Source: Candidatus Angelobacter sp. Gp1-AA117 (GTDB lineage: Bacteria > Acidobacteriota > Terriglobia > Terriglobales > Acidobacteriaceae). From it: a stretch of 64,000 nt of DNA. The translations under genes were made by a program, and so were the position numbers. Positions within the stretch are counted from its first letter, which is position 1; every line of letters starts with the position of its first letter. Below the pieces are notes generated by a model that did no database searches, was not told the DNA's origin, and saw only the letters and a list, made by a program, of their open reading frames with translations. The DNA lies in the NCBI GenBank assembly GCA_003223515.1, contig QHVI01000014.1:62001-126000 (forward strand). Direction: 5' to 3'. This document shows positions 51,301 through 59,400 of this stretch, piece by piece.

Positions 51301-54300
51301 ATCAGCGTAAGAGGCGCGCAGAGGGGCAGGTGGGATTGACTCCTCTCTGATCAACCTGGAGTAATTCTCGAAAATCTCGGTGACCAGCGAAGCGACGCTC
51401 CAGCCGTCAAGAAATGGCTCGCTGAGGCTGAATTGGAAGCTATCTTCACCGCGCCGGTGCAAATGAACGCGAAGCAGCGGGACCGAGTTCCATTCAAAGC
51501 TCCGGTGTTTTTCAGCTTCCATCCACCTGGCGATTTCGGCCTCCTGCTCTTCAGCAGTGAGATGGCGCAGGTCTTCTACCTCGATAAGAATGGTTGCACC
51601 GGGATGAACGAACTGCAGTGGTCCGCTGAAATCAGTCAAGTCAAAAGAGGTGCGCAGCATGGGATGGCGGCGCGTCACGTAATCAATGGCCATTCGCAGG
51701 CCGGGGAGATCAAAGCGGCCACGAAGATGAAAAGTGGTGATGTAGATGAGGTAATCGGCGCTGTACTCGCTGTGAAAAACCATTCCCGATTGAAGGCTTG
51801 AGAGCGGGTAAGCATCTTCCAGACCTGCGGGAAGTTTCTGACGGTCTTCTTCTGATAAAAGGCTGAAAGGCTGCACGCGATTGGGGGCCGCAGCCGCGCC
51901 AGCGCCGTTTAATTGCTGCGCGAGCTCACGGATGGTCTGGTATTGGAAGAGTTGCTGGATGGAAAGATCCAGCCCTCTGGCATGAGCATGGGCACGCACT
52001 TCAATACTGCGGATGGAATCTCCGCCCAGGGTGAAGTAATTATCTTCTACTCCGACGCGTTCCAGATGCAGCACCTGCGACCAGATTTCAGCCAGCGTCT
52101 TTTCCAGGTCAGTGGCAGGGGGCACATAGCTTTCCTCAAGCTCCGGCCTGCTGTGTTCAGGAACAGGCAACCCGCGACGGTCAATCTTGCCATGCGCGGT
52201 GAGCGGCAGTGCCTCCAAATACATCACAGACGCGGGAAGCATGTAGTCCGGCAGCGTGCTGCCGGCAAAGTGCCGCAGATCGCTGGAGGAAGGCAAGTGA
52301 TTATTTTTTGCGGCTACGTACAGGACCAGACGCTTTTCACCGCTGCTTTCCTGATGGAGAGCAGCGACACAATCCTGCACCTGCGGGTGCTGCCGGAAGA
52401 CATTTTCAATTTCGCCTAACTCGATGCGGAATCCGCGAATCTTCACCTGCTGATCAACTCTGCCCAGATATTCCAGATCCGCGCCCCTGTACCTTCCCAG
52501 ATCGCCAGTCTTGTACAGGCGGTCTCCGGGCACGGTGGCAAAGGGGTTCGGCACAAAGCGCTCTGCGGTGAGTTCCGGGCGCCGCAGATATCCGCGCGCT
52601 ACACCCGCACCTCCCACAAATATTTCCCCGGCCACTGCGGGCGGCACAGGCAGCATGTGCCGGTCGAGTATGTAGATTTCGAGATCAGGAATCGCGACTC
52701 CGATCCGGCTCTCTTTGGGCGGGGCTGTCTCTTGTTTGGAGACAGGACGCCAGGTGACATGCACCGTGGTTTCCGTGATCCCGTACATGTTTACGAGGCG
52801 AGGACAGTCCGGATGTCTTTCAAGCCATGGTTTCAACATGACAAAATCCAGGGCTTCGCCGCCAAAAATGACTTCGCGCAAGGCGAGTTGTGGCCGGTAC
52901 GGGAGCGCGCCTTCAGCCTCAATAAGCTGGCGAAAGGCTGAAGGGGTCTGGTTGAGAATCGTGACTTTCTCTTTTATTAATAGATCAAGAAATACGTCAG
53001 GCGAGCGGGTCACCCAATAAGGAACGATTACCAGGCGTCCGCCATAGAGCAGCGCTCCCCAGAGTTCCCAGACAGAAAAATCAAAGGCGCAGGAGTGGAA
53101 GAGTGTCCATACATCATCAGCACGGAAGTTGAACCATTCTTGTGTTGCCTGAAAGAGCCGCACCACGTTCGCATGCGAAACAACTACTCCTTTAGGTTGT
53201 CCGGTCGAGCCTGATGTATAGATCACATAAGCGGCCTGTCCGGGAATGATGGCCTGTGCAGGATTGGCGCGGTCTTCACGCGCGATGGTTTCCCGCTCAT
53301 CTTCCAGGCAGATTGTCTTTACTTCCGCCGATGCAAGGCGGTCGCGCAGGTCCTTTTGCACCAGCACCGCCGCTGCGCCGCTGTCATGCAGCATGAAATC
53401 CAGGCGCTCCGGCGGATAAGCAGGATCGAGCGGCAGATAAGCAGCACCGGTCTTGAGAATTCCCAGAATCGAGATCACCAGGTCAAGAGTGCGCTCGGCG
53501 AGAATGCCAACCAGCATCTCAGGCCCGATGCCCTCCGCCAACAGGTAATGAGCTAATTGATTTGCCCGCTCATTGATATCTTTATAGGTAAGCCATTGTT
53601 CGCCGAAACCTGCCGCCCGAGCTTCAGGATGAAGCTTTACACCGGCCTCAAACAATTCGACCAGGCTCGTGCTCACCGTGTATTCGCTCCTGCGCCTGCA
53701 AGTCTTGACCAGTTGCGCTTTCTCCGCATTGCCAAGCAGCGGAATTTCAGAGATGCGCCCCTTCGGATTTTCAACCATTCCCCGCAAGAGATTGTGGAAA
53801 TGATCAAGCAGGCGGCTAGCGGTGGAGCGGCTGAACAGGTCAGTGTTGTATTCGAGCGTACAGGATAGACCGGCGCTACTTTCCTGGGCAATCAAGGTGA
53901 GATCGAATTTCGATGTCCCGGTATCTATGTCCACCGGGGTTATGGCCAAATTGGGCAGCGTGTAGCCGGAGGACGGCAGGTTCTGCAGGGCAAACACCGC
54001 CTGAAATACAGGCTGGCGGCTGGGATCGCGCGGAGGCTGCAAATCCTCCAGCAATTTCTCAAATGGGATGTCCTGGTGAGCATAGGCGCCCAGCGCAGTT
54101 TCGCGGACACGAGCCAGCAGTTCTTCCACTGTGGGGTCGCCGCTTAAATCGCTGCGCAATGCCAAAGTGTTGGCGAAGTATCCGATCAGCTCTTCAATTT
54201 CCGGACGCGTGCGGTTAGCGATAGGAGAACCTGCAACAATATCTTCCTGTCCGCTGTAGCGATGCAGGAGAAGTTTGTAACCGGCCAGCAGAAACATAAA

Positions 54301-55182
54301 TAACGTAATGTCATTGCTTCTGGCGAGCGCTGTTACTTGTTCGATGAATCCCCTGGTCAACTCCAGATGAGATTGAGCGCCGCGATACTTCTGCAAAGCG
54401 GGGCGCGGGTAATCGGCTGGAAGCTGAAGCGGCGCAATAGTACCGCCAAGCTGATGCCGCCAGTATTGAAGCTCCTGCTCCAGAAAATCTCCTTCAAGCT
54501 GTTCCCGCTGCCAGATGGCATAGTCGGCATACTGGATAGGAAGAGGCTGAAGGGCGGGAGAACCTCCGGCGAGCAAGGCTTCATAAAACGCACCAGTCTC
54601 TCTGATGAAGATATCCAGCGACCATCCATCAGAGATGATGTGGTGCATGGTGAGCAGCAGGAGGTGGTCTTCCGGGCCCAGCCGCAGAAGATGGGCGCGC
54701 AACAGCGGCCCGCGCTGCAGATCAAATGGGCGGCGCGCCTCTTCACTGGCGAGCTGATGCGCCTGGTGTTCTTGCTCCAACTCTGGCAGATGAGTCAGCT
54801 CAGTAACAGTGATGTGTAAGCCGGCGCCTTCGGCAATCCGCTGCACCGGCTTGCCATTTTCTTCATGGAAGGTGGTGCGCAGTGTCTCGTGCCGCTGGGC
54901 AACGTGATTCAGGCTGGCTTCGAGTACGGCTGCATCGAGTTTTCCCTTGAGCCGCACCGGATGAGGAAGGTTGTAAAAAGGCGAGCCCGGCTCCAGTTGA
55001 TCAAGAAACCAGAGTCGCTGCTGCGCGAAAGAGAGCGGCAACTGGGAATAGTTCTTCCTCTTCTCAGGCGTGATTGCCTGCGACGTTGGACGGATGCCTT
55101 CCTGCTCCAGCCACTGCTCAAGCAGCTTACGCTTCTCGTGAGCGAGCTGGTCTGGGGTAAGGAGATTGCCTATATCAGCCAT
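45391..55182 (-). CDS. Three-module NRPS with atypical second C domain, C-A-T/C*-A-T/C-A-T
   Basis: 3263 aa. N-terminal helical linker, then C1 (HHIISDG near 180), A1 (near 655, code DFWNIGMVHK, Thr) and T1 with LGGDSI (near 1050). The second C domain, introduced by EDAYPLSSLQSGMVFH, reads SEPFLDGWS (near 1259) where HHxxxDG is expected, so both His are lost but Asp and Gly remain. A2 (near 1724) has code DMFSLALSYK, Ala-like; T2 has SGGHSL. C3 is canonical (HHIVSDG), A3 (near 2780) has code DAEHSGMITK, unassigned, with T3 CGGHSL near 3179. All A10 lysines are present. The Thr module, its LGGDSI carrier and the altered C domain fit a dehydrating condensation step giving dehydrobutyrine. The gene is the third visible gene of the right operon and overlaps the next NRPS by ATGA. 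Confidence 0.95.
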   Translation of the reverse strand: MADIGNLLTPDQLAHEKRKLLEQWLEQEGIRPTSQAITPEKRKNYSQLPLSFAQQRLWFLDQLEPGSPFYNLPHPVRLKGKLDAAVLEASLNHVAQRHETLRTTFHEENGKPVQRIAEGAGLHITVTELTHLPELEQEHQAHQLASEEARRPFDLQRGPLLRAHLLRLGPEDHLLLLTMHHIISDGWSLDIFIRETGAFYEALLAGGSPALQPLPIQYADYAIWQREQLEGDFLEQELQYWRHQLGGTIAPLQLPADYPRPALQKYRGAQSHLELTRGFIEQVTALARSNDITLFMFLLAGYKLLLHRYSGQEDIVAGSPIANRTRPEIEELIGYFANTLALRSDLSGDPTVEELLARVRETALGAYAHQDIPFEKLLEDLQPPRDPSRQPVFQAVFALQNLPSSGYTLPNLAITPVDIDTGTSKFDLTLIAQESSAGLSCTLEYNTDLFSRSTASRLLDHFHNLLRGMVENPKGRISEIPLLGNAEKAQLVKTCRRRSEYTVSTSLVELFEAGVKLHPEARAAGFGEQWLTYKDINERANQLAHYLLAEGIGPEMLVGILAERTLDLVISILGILKTGAAYLPLDPAYPPERLDFMLHDSGAAAVLVQKDLRDRLASAEVKTICLEDERETIAREDRANPAQAIIPGQAAYVIYTSGSTGQPKGVVVSHANVVRLFQATQEWFNFRADDVWTLFHSCAFDFSVWELWGALLYGGRLVIVPYWVTRSPDVFLDLLIKEKVTILNQTPSAFRQLIEAEGALPYRPQLALREVIFGGEALDFVMLKPWLERHPDCPRLVNMYGITETTVHVTWRPVSKQETAPPKESRIGVAIPDLEIYILDRHMLPVPPAVAGEIFVGGAGVARGYLRRPELTAERFVPNPFATVPGDRLYKTGDLGRYRGADLEYLGRVDQQVKIRGFRIELGEIENVFRQHPQVQDCVAALHQESSGEKRLVLYVAAKNNHLPSSSDLRHFAGSTLPDYMLPASVMYLEALPLTAHGKIDRRGLPVPEHSRPELEESYVPPATDLEKTLAEIWSQVLHLERVGVEDNYFTLGGDSIRSIEVRAHAHARGLDLSIQQLFQYQTIRELAQQLNGAGAAAAPNRVQPFSLLSEEDRQKLPAGLEDAYPLSSLQSGMVFHSEYSADYLIYITTFHLRGRFDLPGLRMAIDYVTRRHPMLRTSFDLTDFSGPLQFVHPGATILIEVEDLRHLTAEEQEAEIARWMEAEKHRSFEWNSVPLLRVHLHRRGEDSFQFSLSEPFLDGWSVASLVTEIFENYSRLIREESIPPAPLRASYADFVALEQQTIASEESRRYWSEKFSDANGSRITGTSLLRQQSGSPRVGRIDVPISHQTSNVLHELAAAEGLSIKSILLAAHCKVISVLSGQSGVFTGLFMNGRPEIEDGEKLIGMFLNILPFKLSLEAENWSELARRVAEEERRLLPHRRYPIQRLQHLYGAENLFDTAFNFTHFHVYQRLLKTGEIEGASLSGTEQTYYALTAQFNLDEALSRITLALDYRELSISPEDVEKAAGYYSRVLSAMADAPFASHEAICFLSQAEQYQLLAQWNHTFMDYPKEQSFLALFEKQAELVPHAPAAIYGEEQLTYRELNERANQLGHHLRSLGVGPETLVGICMQRTNQMTVGLLGILKSGGAYVPLDPQYPAERLKFMLEDTQIRVLVTQSDLKEILPQRVENTVCLDTDWPTISHASTANVHSGLISSNVAYLVYTSGSTGKPKGAAIEHHSTLGLMHWAQLEFGRETLAGVLAASSICFDMSVFEIYVPLSWGGAVIMAENVLQLHTLAAKNKVTFISTVPSAIAELSRLGWVPETTRAVLLAGEVLPEKIVNQIFELTSIEKVWNLYGLSEDTSYTTAALMEKGSNTPVTIGRPIANRQLYVLNQQLQPVPRGVTGELHVSGEGLARGYVNRPELTAERFIPDPFSSEPGVRMYRTGDLVRYRPDARMECLGRIDHQLKIRGYRIELGEIESVLGAYPGVKTNAVVLREDVAGEKQLVAYVVPKEESHPTSSDLRAYLKTKVPDWMAPSAILLIEQMPMTSNGKVDRKALPAPAALRLPEKHFVAPHTFIQELLAGIWRQVLKLEKAGIHDNFFESGGHSLNATQVISRARNVFHIELHVHDLFASPTIAGLAGIVTGKLKDSKLQAPPLLRTARSGPLPLSFAQQRLWFIDRLESGSPFYNIPVAVHLKGELDTAVLEKCVNEIVQRHEILRTSFVQIDREPAQIIVDRLTAPLTITDLTHLSQAEQEQQISLLVHQDVQRAFDLEKPPLLRLNVFRLSPEDHLLLAVMHHIVSDGWSLGIFVHELTELYAAFSAGQASPLPPLQIQYADYAVWQREWLSGDVLDSQLDYWKDRLAGAPPELGLPVYHPYPGRQTYQGRKLTITLSPAITKDIKALAANEGVTLFMALLAAWKILLAQRARQSDLVIGTAIAGRNHSEIEPLIGFFVNTLPLRTDLSGNPSLRDLLHRVRETCLAAYAHQDLPFEKLVEQLQPRRDSVRAPIVQVMFVLENAPLPELRLGSLQISSFPIDSGSAKFELALLVSEDKDTMSCNFEYNTALFEEQTIARMVQDYQAILQQMIAQPALHLHALEEALDHAALHQVLSEFSRSGNRPLPEAAIHQLFEQQAGRTPDVLAIVTVHGRLTYRDLNRRANQLARELQKQGIGVESRVAIFMERSAEMFIAVLAVLKAGAAYVPLNPQHPAERTRFLLSDATPTVLLTQQHLQAMLPAANVKTIAVDAPAKAADDDTANLQVPLSPECLAYVIYTSGSTGNPKGSMVSHRALVNHALQMVELYDLQPGRRMLQFFPLSFDASAEDIFPVFLSGATLVCPADSFAYAPQELLVFCEQHEITTAHLPVVLWHHMTGELSSGKLAVPAHLRMLSVGGESPSLESLAQWSRITGGRVAFRNMYGPTEATITATAWRHDISGPSLEHRTRVPIGRPLQNISIYILNEEMGPVPPGVPGEIHLGGVALARGYLNQAALTAEKFIPDPFSAACGARLYKTGDLGQFSGNGEIEFLGRIDHQIKIRGHRVELEEIERALLQHPAIQDTAVIVHGNGVGDKRLAAYATLKPGQPATLRQVRNYLKERLPDYMLPSWFMVLNSLPLTSSGKLDRKALPIPTNENPGSEQEYFAPRTPVEEIVAAIFAELLQREQVGIFDHFFECGGHSLLAVQLASHLRETFQVEVSLRRIFEGPTVAGIAEALLEDEDERPRVQRRAELMVKLVSVSDDQAESMVAKPLGHEAKEQVS

Positions 55183-55248
55183 GAGTACCCGTTTATCTGT
55201 GTCATCTGTGTTGATCTGTAGTGAATATCTTCTTTGCGTCCTTTGCGG
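55183..55248. repeat. Intergenic gap with interspersed repeat phrase
   Basis: The 66-nt gap between the PLP enzyme stop and the NRPS start contains ATCTGTG-type direct repeats (ATCTGTGTCATCTGTGTTGATCTGTAG) followed by TTTGCGTCCTTTGCGGTTAA; the latter is shared with the gap at 17988-18119. It has no ORF and no clear promoter; the only ribosome-binding sequence for the NRPS is a weak GGGT. Confidence 0.55.
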
Positions 55249-56463
55249 TTAATCGTCTCTTATGGTTTTCTCCAAAACGTCACACAAAATATCTACATGC
55301 TCGAAATCTATGAAGCATGGAAAGGCGACCCGGAGCCAGGGCGACTGGGGATCAATGTTCATGACCAGCGCATGAACGGAATTGCTCTGCAAATAGGCAG
55401 AAAGTTCCGTGGCTGAAAACTTCCAGCGCCTTCCCGGAGAAGGGCAGATGGCGAGCAGCAGCGTGATATCCACACCGCTGTCTTCACCCACCACCGTAAA
55501 TAGGGCTTGAATGCGGTCTACAAATCTGCGGCGCAATCTTCTTGAGTGCTCCCAGAGCTTTTCCATGCCAAGCTTTTTCAGGAAACGCAAGCTGCTTACC
55601 AGACCGGCAAGCATGTGAACGTTTACAGTTGTGGCGGGAAGAGTGCTGTTCCAGGCATCGTAAGGGACCAGTTGGTCCGGTGGCGGATTATAGGAGACGA
55701 TGACCCCGCAGGGTTCCGGCGCCAGCAGCCATTTATGCGCGCTGAATACGTAAGACGCGCATTTCGCAATGCCTCTGGGATTCTGGTTATTGCCGGCAGC
55801 GTGCGCTCCATCGAGAATAATTTTCAGCGCCAATGGGCTGGTGAATTGGTAAATACGGTCTATGATCCGCTCAACGGGAATGACTGCGCCGGTTGCATAA
55901 TTCACCTCGCTCAGAACCAGGGCCGCCGTTTTGGTATCTGCAACGGCTTCCGCAATCTGGCTGATGAGATCATCTTCCTGCTCCTGCCAACATCGAAAGA
56001 AGTGCTGCGGCGCGCAATGAAGCTGCCACAGTTCGGCCCCGGAGATGGAGACGAACCATTTTGCTACCTCGATCACTGAAGGATGTTCAAAGGGAGAGAT
56101 AATAATTCTGCGCGGCTGGCCAGTGCGCGCCAGGGCAACCTCCACCGCCCGGCTGGTGCCTCCCACAAATTCAATGCGGCAACCGCCCGCCTCAGCAGGA
56201 TCGAGCAGCAATTCCTTGATGAGTGTGCGGGCCTCTTCCGCCAACTCCAGCAGAAGGCCGGTGGCCCGCGCGCTGCCGGGGACGTACTCCTGATAGAGAT
56301 TGACAAGCTGATTGGTTGCATTCCGAATCCAGCGGATCTCAGGCGCTACAGCAAGGCCGTAAAAATTCAGCTTGTCGCCATTGGTGACGGGAGCAAATAC
56401 GTGCAGAGCTCCAGGTTCCCTGTAGTCAGCCAACAGCACATCTTCTGCGGGAAGTCGGGTCAT
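55249..56463 (-). CDS. PLP enzyme of the class V aminotransferase/cysteine desulfurase fold
   Basis: 404 aa from ATG 56463; the track's ATG 56493 would overlap the NRPS by 20 nt and lacks the AGGAG that sits 7 nt before 56463. Fold type I PLP features: EFVGGTSRAVEVALAR (cofactor phosphate region), SEVNYATGAVIPV, ILDGAHAAGN (Asp/His around PLP) and SAHKWLLAPEPCG, with the Schiff-base Lys. This is the superfamily of isopenicillin N epimerase, kynureninase, cysteine desulfurases and the pyoverdine enzyme PvdN. The overlap-like spacing between two NRPS genes of one operon implies a direct role: building a nonstandard amino acid, or transaminating or epimerizing one. The exact reaction cannot be read from the sequence. 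The N-terminus is unusual for cysteine desulfurases, and no conserved active-site Cys loop is evident. Confidence 0.85.
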   Translation of the reverse strand: MTRLPAEDVLLADYREPGALHVFAPVTNGDKLNFYGLAVAPEIRWIRNATNQLVNLYQEYVPGSARATGLLLELAEEARTLIKELLLDPAEAGGCRIEFVGGTSRAVEVALARTGQPRRIIISPFEHPSVIEVAKWFVSISGAELWQLHCAPQHFFRCWQEQEDDLISQIAEAVADTKTAALVLSEVNYATGAVIPVERIIDRIYQFTSPLALKIILDGAHAAGNNQNPRGIAKCASYVFSAHKWLLAPEPCGVIVSYNPPPDQLVPYDAWNSTLPATTVNVHMLAGLVSSLRFLKKLGMEKLWEHSRRLRRRFVDRIQALFTVVGEDSGVDITLLLAICPSPGRRWKFSATELSAYLQSNSVHALVMNIDPQSPWLRVAFPCFIDFEHVDILCDVLEKTIRDD

Positions 56464-56470
56464 AAAGCTG

Positions 56471-56475
56471 CTCCT
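56471..56475 (-). promoter_or_regulatory. Ribosome-binding site deciding the PLP enzyme start
   Basis: AGGAG on the minus strand, 7 nt before ATG 56463 and overlapping the TAG stop of the preceding NRPS (56474-56476). It favours the internal ATG over the upstream one and suggests termination-reinitiation coupling. Confidence 0.65.
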
Positions 56476-59400
56476 ACGATTTTGAAACTGCATTTTGAGC
56501 TGCTTCAGTTGCCATTGTTTTGTTCCGGAGAGTCATGACTTCTTCGGGAGACATGGCATTTAATTGCTGAAGAAACTTGGCGATCTTTTCTGTCTGGCCG
56601 GGGCGCGGCTCATATTGCACCGTGAGAGCGGCCAGCCCGGCTACGGTTGGCGTTTCAAAAAAGCCCCTGAGCGGCACCGCTTCAGCCTGGAAGGTCTCGC
56701 GTATCCAGGTGAGCAGGCGCATTGCCAGTAAGGAATGTCCGCCCAGATCGAAAAAATTATCGTGGATGCCGATGCGCTGAATGCGAAGCAGATCACAACA
56801 GGCCTGCGCAATCTGCTCTTCAATCGCGTTCCGAGGCACGACGTAAGAATGCGCAGCGAAAGAGGCGTCCGGCAAAGCCGCAGGCAGCGCATTGTAATCA
56901 ATTTTTCCATTCACCGTGAATGGAATTTGGTCTATCAGGACAATGGAAGGAATCATGTACTCGGGCAGTTTTGATTTCAGGTATTCGCGGATTGCATCTG
57001 TACTTTGGTGCGATACCACATAAGCGGTCAGGCGTTTTTCTCCTGCGCCGTTGTCTTTGAGGGCCGCGATTGCCTGCAAGATTTCTGGATGTTGTGCTAA
57101 CACAGCTTCAATTTCACCCAACTCAATGCGATAGCCGCGCAGCTTAATCTGCCTGTCAAGACGGCCCAGATATTCGAGGTTGCCATCAGCGCGCCACCTC
57201 ACCAGGTCTCCAGTGCGATACAGGCGCGCTCCCGGCATGTGGCTGAAAGGATCCGGCAAGAAACGCTGGGCGGTGAGCGCAGACTGGCCTACGTAACCTC
57301 GCGCCAGTCCGGCTCCTCCTATAAAAAGTTCACCCGGCACGCCGGGCGGAGCTAATTCACCCCACTGATCGAGCACATAAACCTGTGTATTAACGATTGG
57401 GCGGCCCAGGAAGGCTGTAGCGATGGGAGAGGATGCCACACATTCGTTAAAAGTGGCATCTATGGTCGCCTCAGTCGGGCCATAAAGGTTATATAACTCC
57501 ACCCACGGCAGCCGCTGGTAGAAGTGGTTGACTAACTCCTGGCTGAGCGCCTCTCCGCCGCAGAACACGCGCTTGAGCGTTTGGCAATGCGAAATCAGCG
57601 GTTGCTCCAGCAGCATGCGCAATTGCATAGGCGTCAATTGCAGTACAGTGATCCCACATTCCTGAACGCACTGTGCCAGGTATTCCGGATCCTGCTGGCC
57701 TCCGGGACGCGCCATAAGCAGGGCCGCACCGGCCATCAGCGGCGCCCAGAACTCCCACACCGATGCATCAAAGCCGAATGCGGTTTTTTGAAGCACACGA
57801 TCGTCGCTGCCGAGCGGGAATTGCTGATGCATCCATATCATGTGATTGTGCAGCCCGCGATGGGTGATGACCACTCCTTTCGGAACACCGGTTGATCCAG
57901 AGGTATAAAGGATGTAAGCGGCATTGTCTTCCGTCACGCTGCTTTGTATCGAGCTGGAAGCCCCAACGGCGGCACTCCAGGAGATTTGATCTATGCACTC
58001 AATCTCTGCTGATTCCGGAAGGCGGGTTCGCAGAAACTCCTGGGCCAGAATCAGACGCGATTGGGAATCCTGCACGATTGTGGCGAGCCGGTTGGAGGGC
58101 AAGGTGGAATCCAGAGGAACATAGGCAGCCCCGGCTTTCATAATTCCGAGCAGCGCAATTACCAATAGTTCGCTTCGCTCCACGCAGACGCCAACTGCGA
58201 CCTCCGGACCAACTCCACGCGCTTTCAAAAAATGCGCCAGTTGATTGGCACGCTGGTGCAGTTCGCGGTAGTTCAACTTTCTTCCTTCAAACATCACGGC
58301 CAGATTTTCCGGGGTTTCTTTTGCCTGCTGTTCCAGTAACTCCAGCACCGTCTTTTCCGCGGTATAGTCGCGTTTCGTCTGGTTCCAGTCGAGCAGTATT
58401 TGCCGGCGCTCTTCATCACTCAACAATGGAATTTCTGAGATGGGCTGCACCGGGTGGACAAGAATCTCGCGCAGCAACTGCTGGAAATGCCGCATCATGC
58501 GTTCTATGGTGGCTGTCTCGAACAGATCAGTGTTGTACCGGAAAGAGACATGCAGGCCATCAGGACTTTCCCTGATGGCAAGCGTCAAATCAAACTGCGC
58601 GCTCTGCGTTTCAAGCTCAAGGGGAGAGATTTCTAATCCCGGCAATACAACTTCCTGGATGAGCGTGTCTTCCAGGGCAAACATCACCTGGAAGAATGGT
58701 GTGCGGCCCCGCTCCATCTGCGAAGGCAACTCTTCAACCAGTTTTTCGAAAGGCAGGTCCTGGTGGGCATAAGCGCCGAGGCTGGCTTCGCGCACCTGAT
58801 GCAAAAATTCTCTGAAGGCCGGCTGGCCAGTCACTGTGGTGCGCAACACCAGCGTGTTCACAAAGAACCCGATGAGAGACTCGAGTTCCTGCCGGCTGCG
58901 TCCGGCAACCGGCGTTCCTACCGTGAGGTCTGCCTGGTTTGTGTACCGGAACATCAAGACTTTGAGGACCGCCAGCAGCAACATGAACACCGTGGAGTTC
59001 TCTTTATGAGCCAGCTCTGCCACGGATTCCAGAAGCTGCGTCGGGATGAGAATTGATCTCCTTGCGCCACGGAAGGTCTGTACTTTGGGAGGCGGAAAAT
59101 CGGTTGGCAGCTCTGCCGGCGAAAGATCGGACAACTGCTGCCGCCACCAGGAAAGCTCGGGTTGCAGGCGTTCTTCGCAGAGCCACTCACGCTGCCAAAG
59201 AGCGTAATCAGCATACTGCATGGGAAGAGGAGGCAAGGGGGAAGAGCGGCGGTTGAGAAATGCCTCATAAAGGAGCCTTAACTCCTGCATGAAGACGCCG
59301 AGTGACCATCCATCTATGATGATGTGGTGCATGATCAGAAGCAGAGCATGGTCGTCTTCCGCAAAACGCACTACATGGAGCCGCAACAATGGACCGCAAG

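Noticed and set aside
56464-56493. Upstream ATG (56493) for the PLP enzyme
   Set aside because: Overlaps the NRPS coding end, lacks a ribosome-binding site, and the internal ATG has AGGAG at good spacing.
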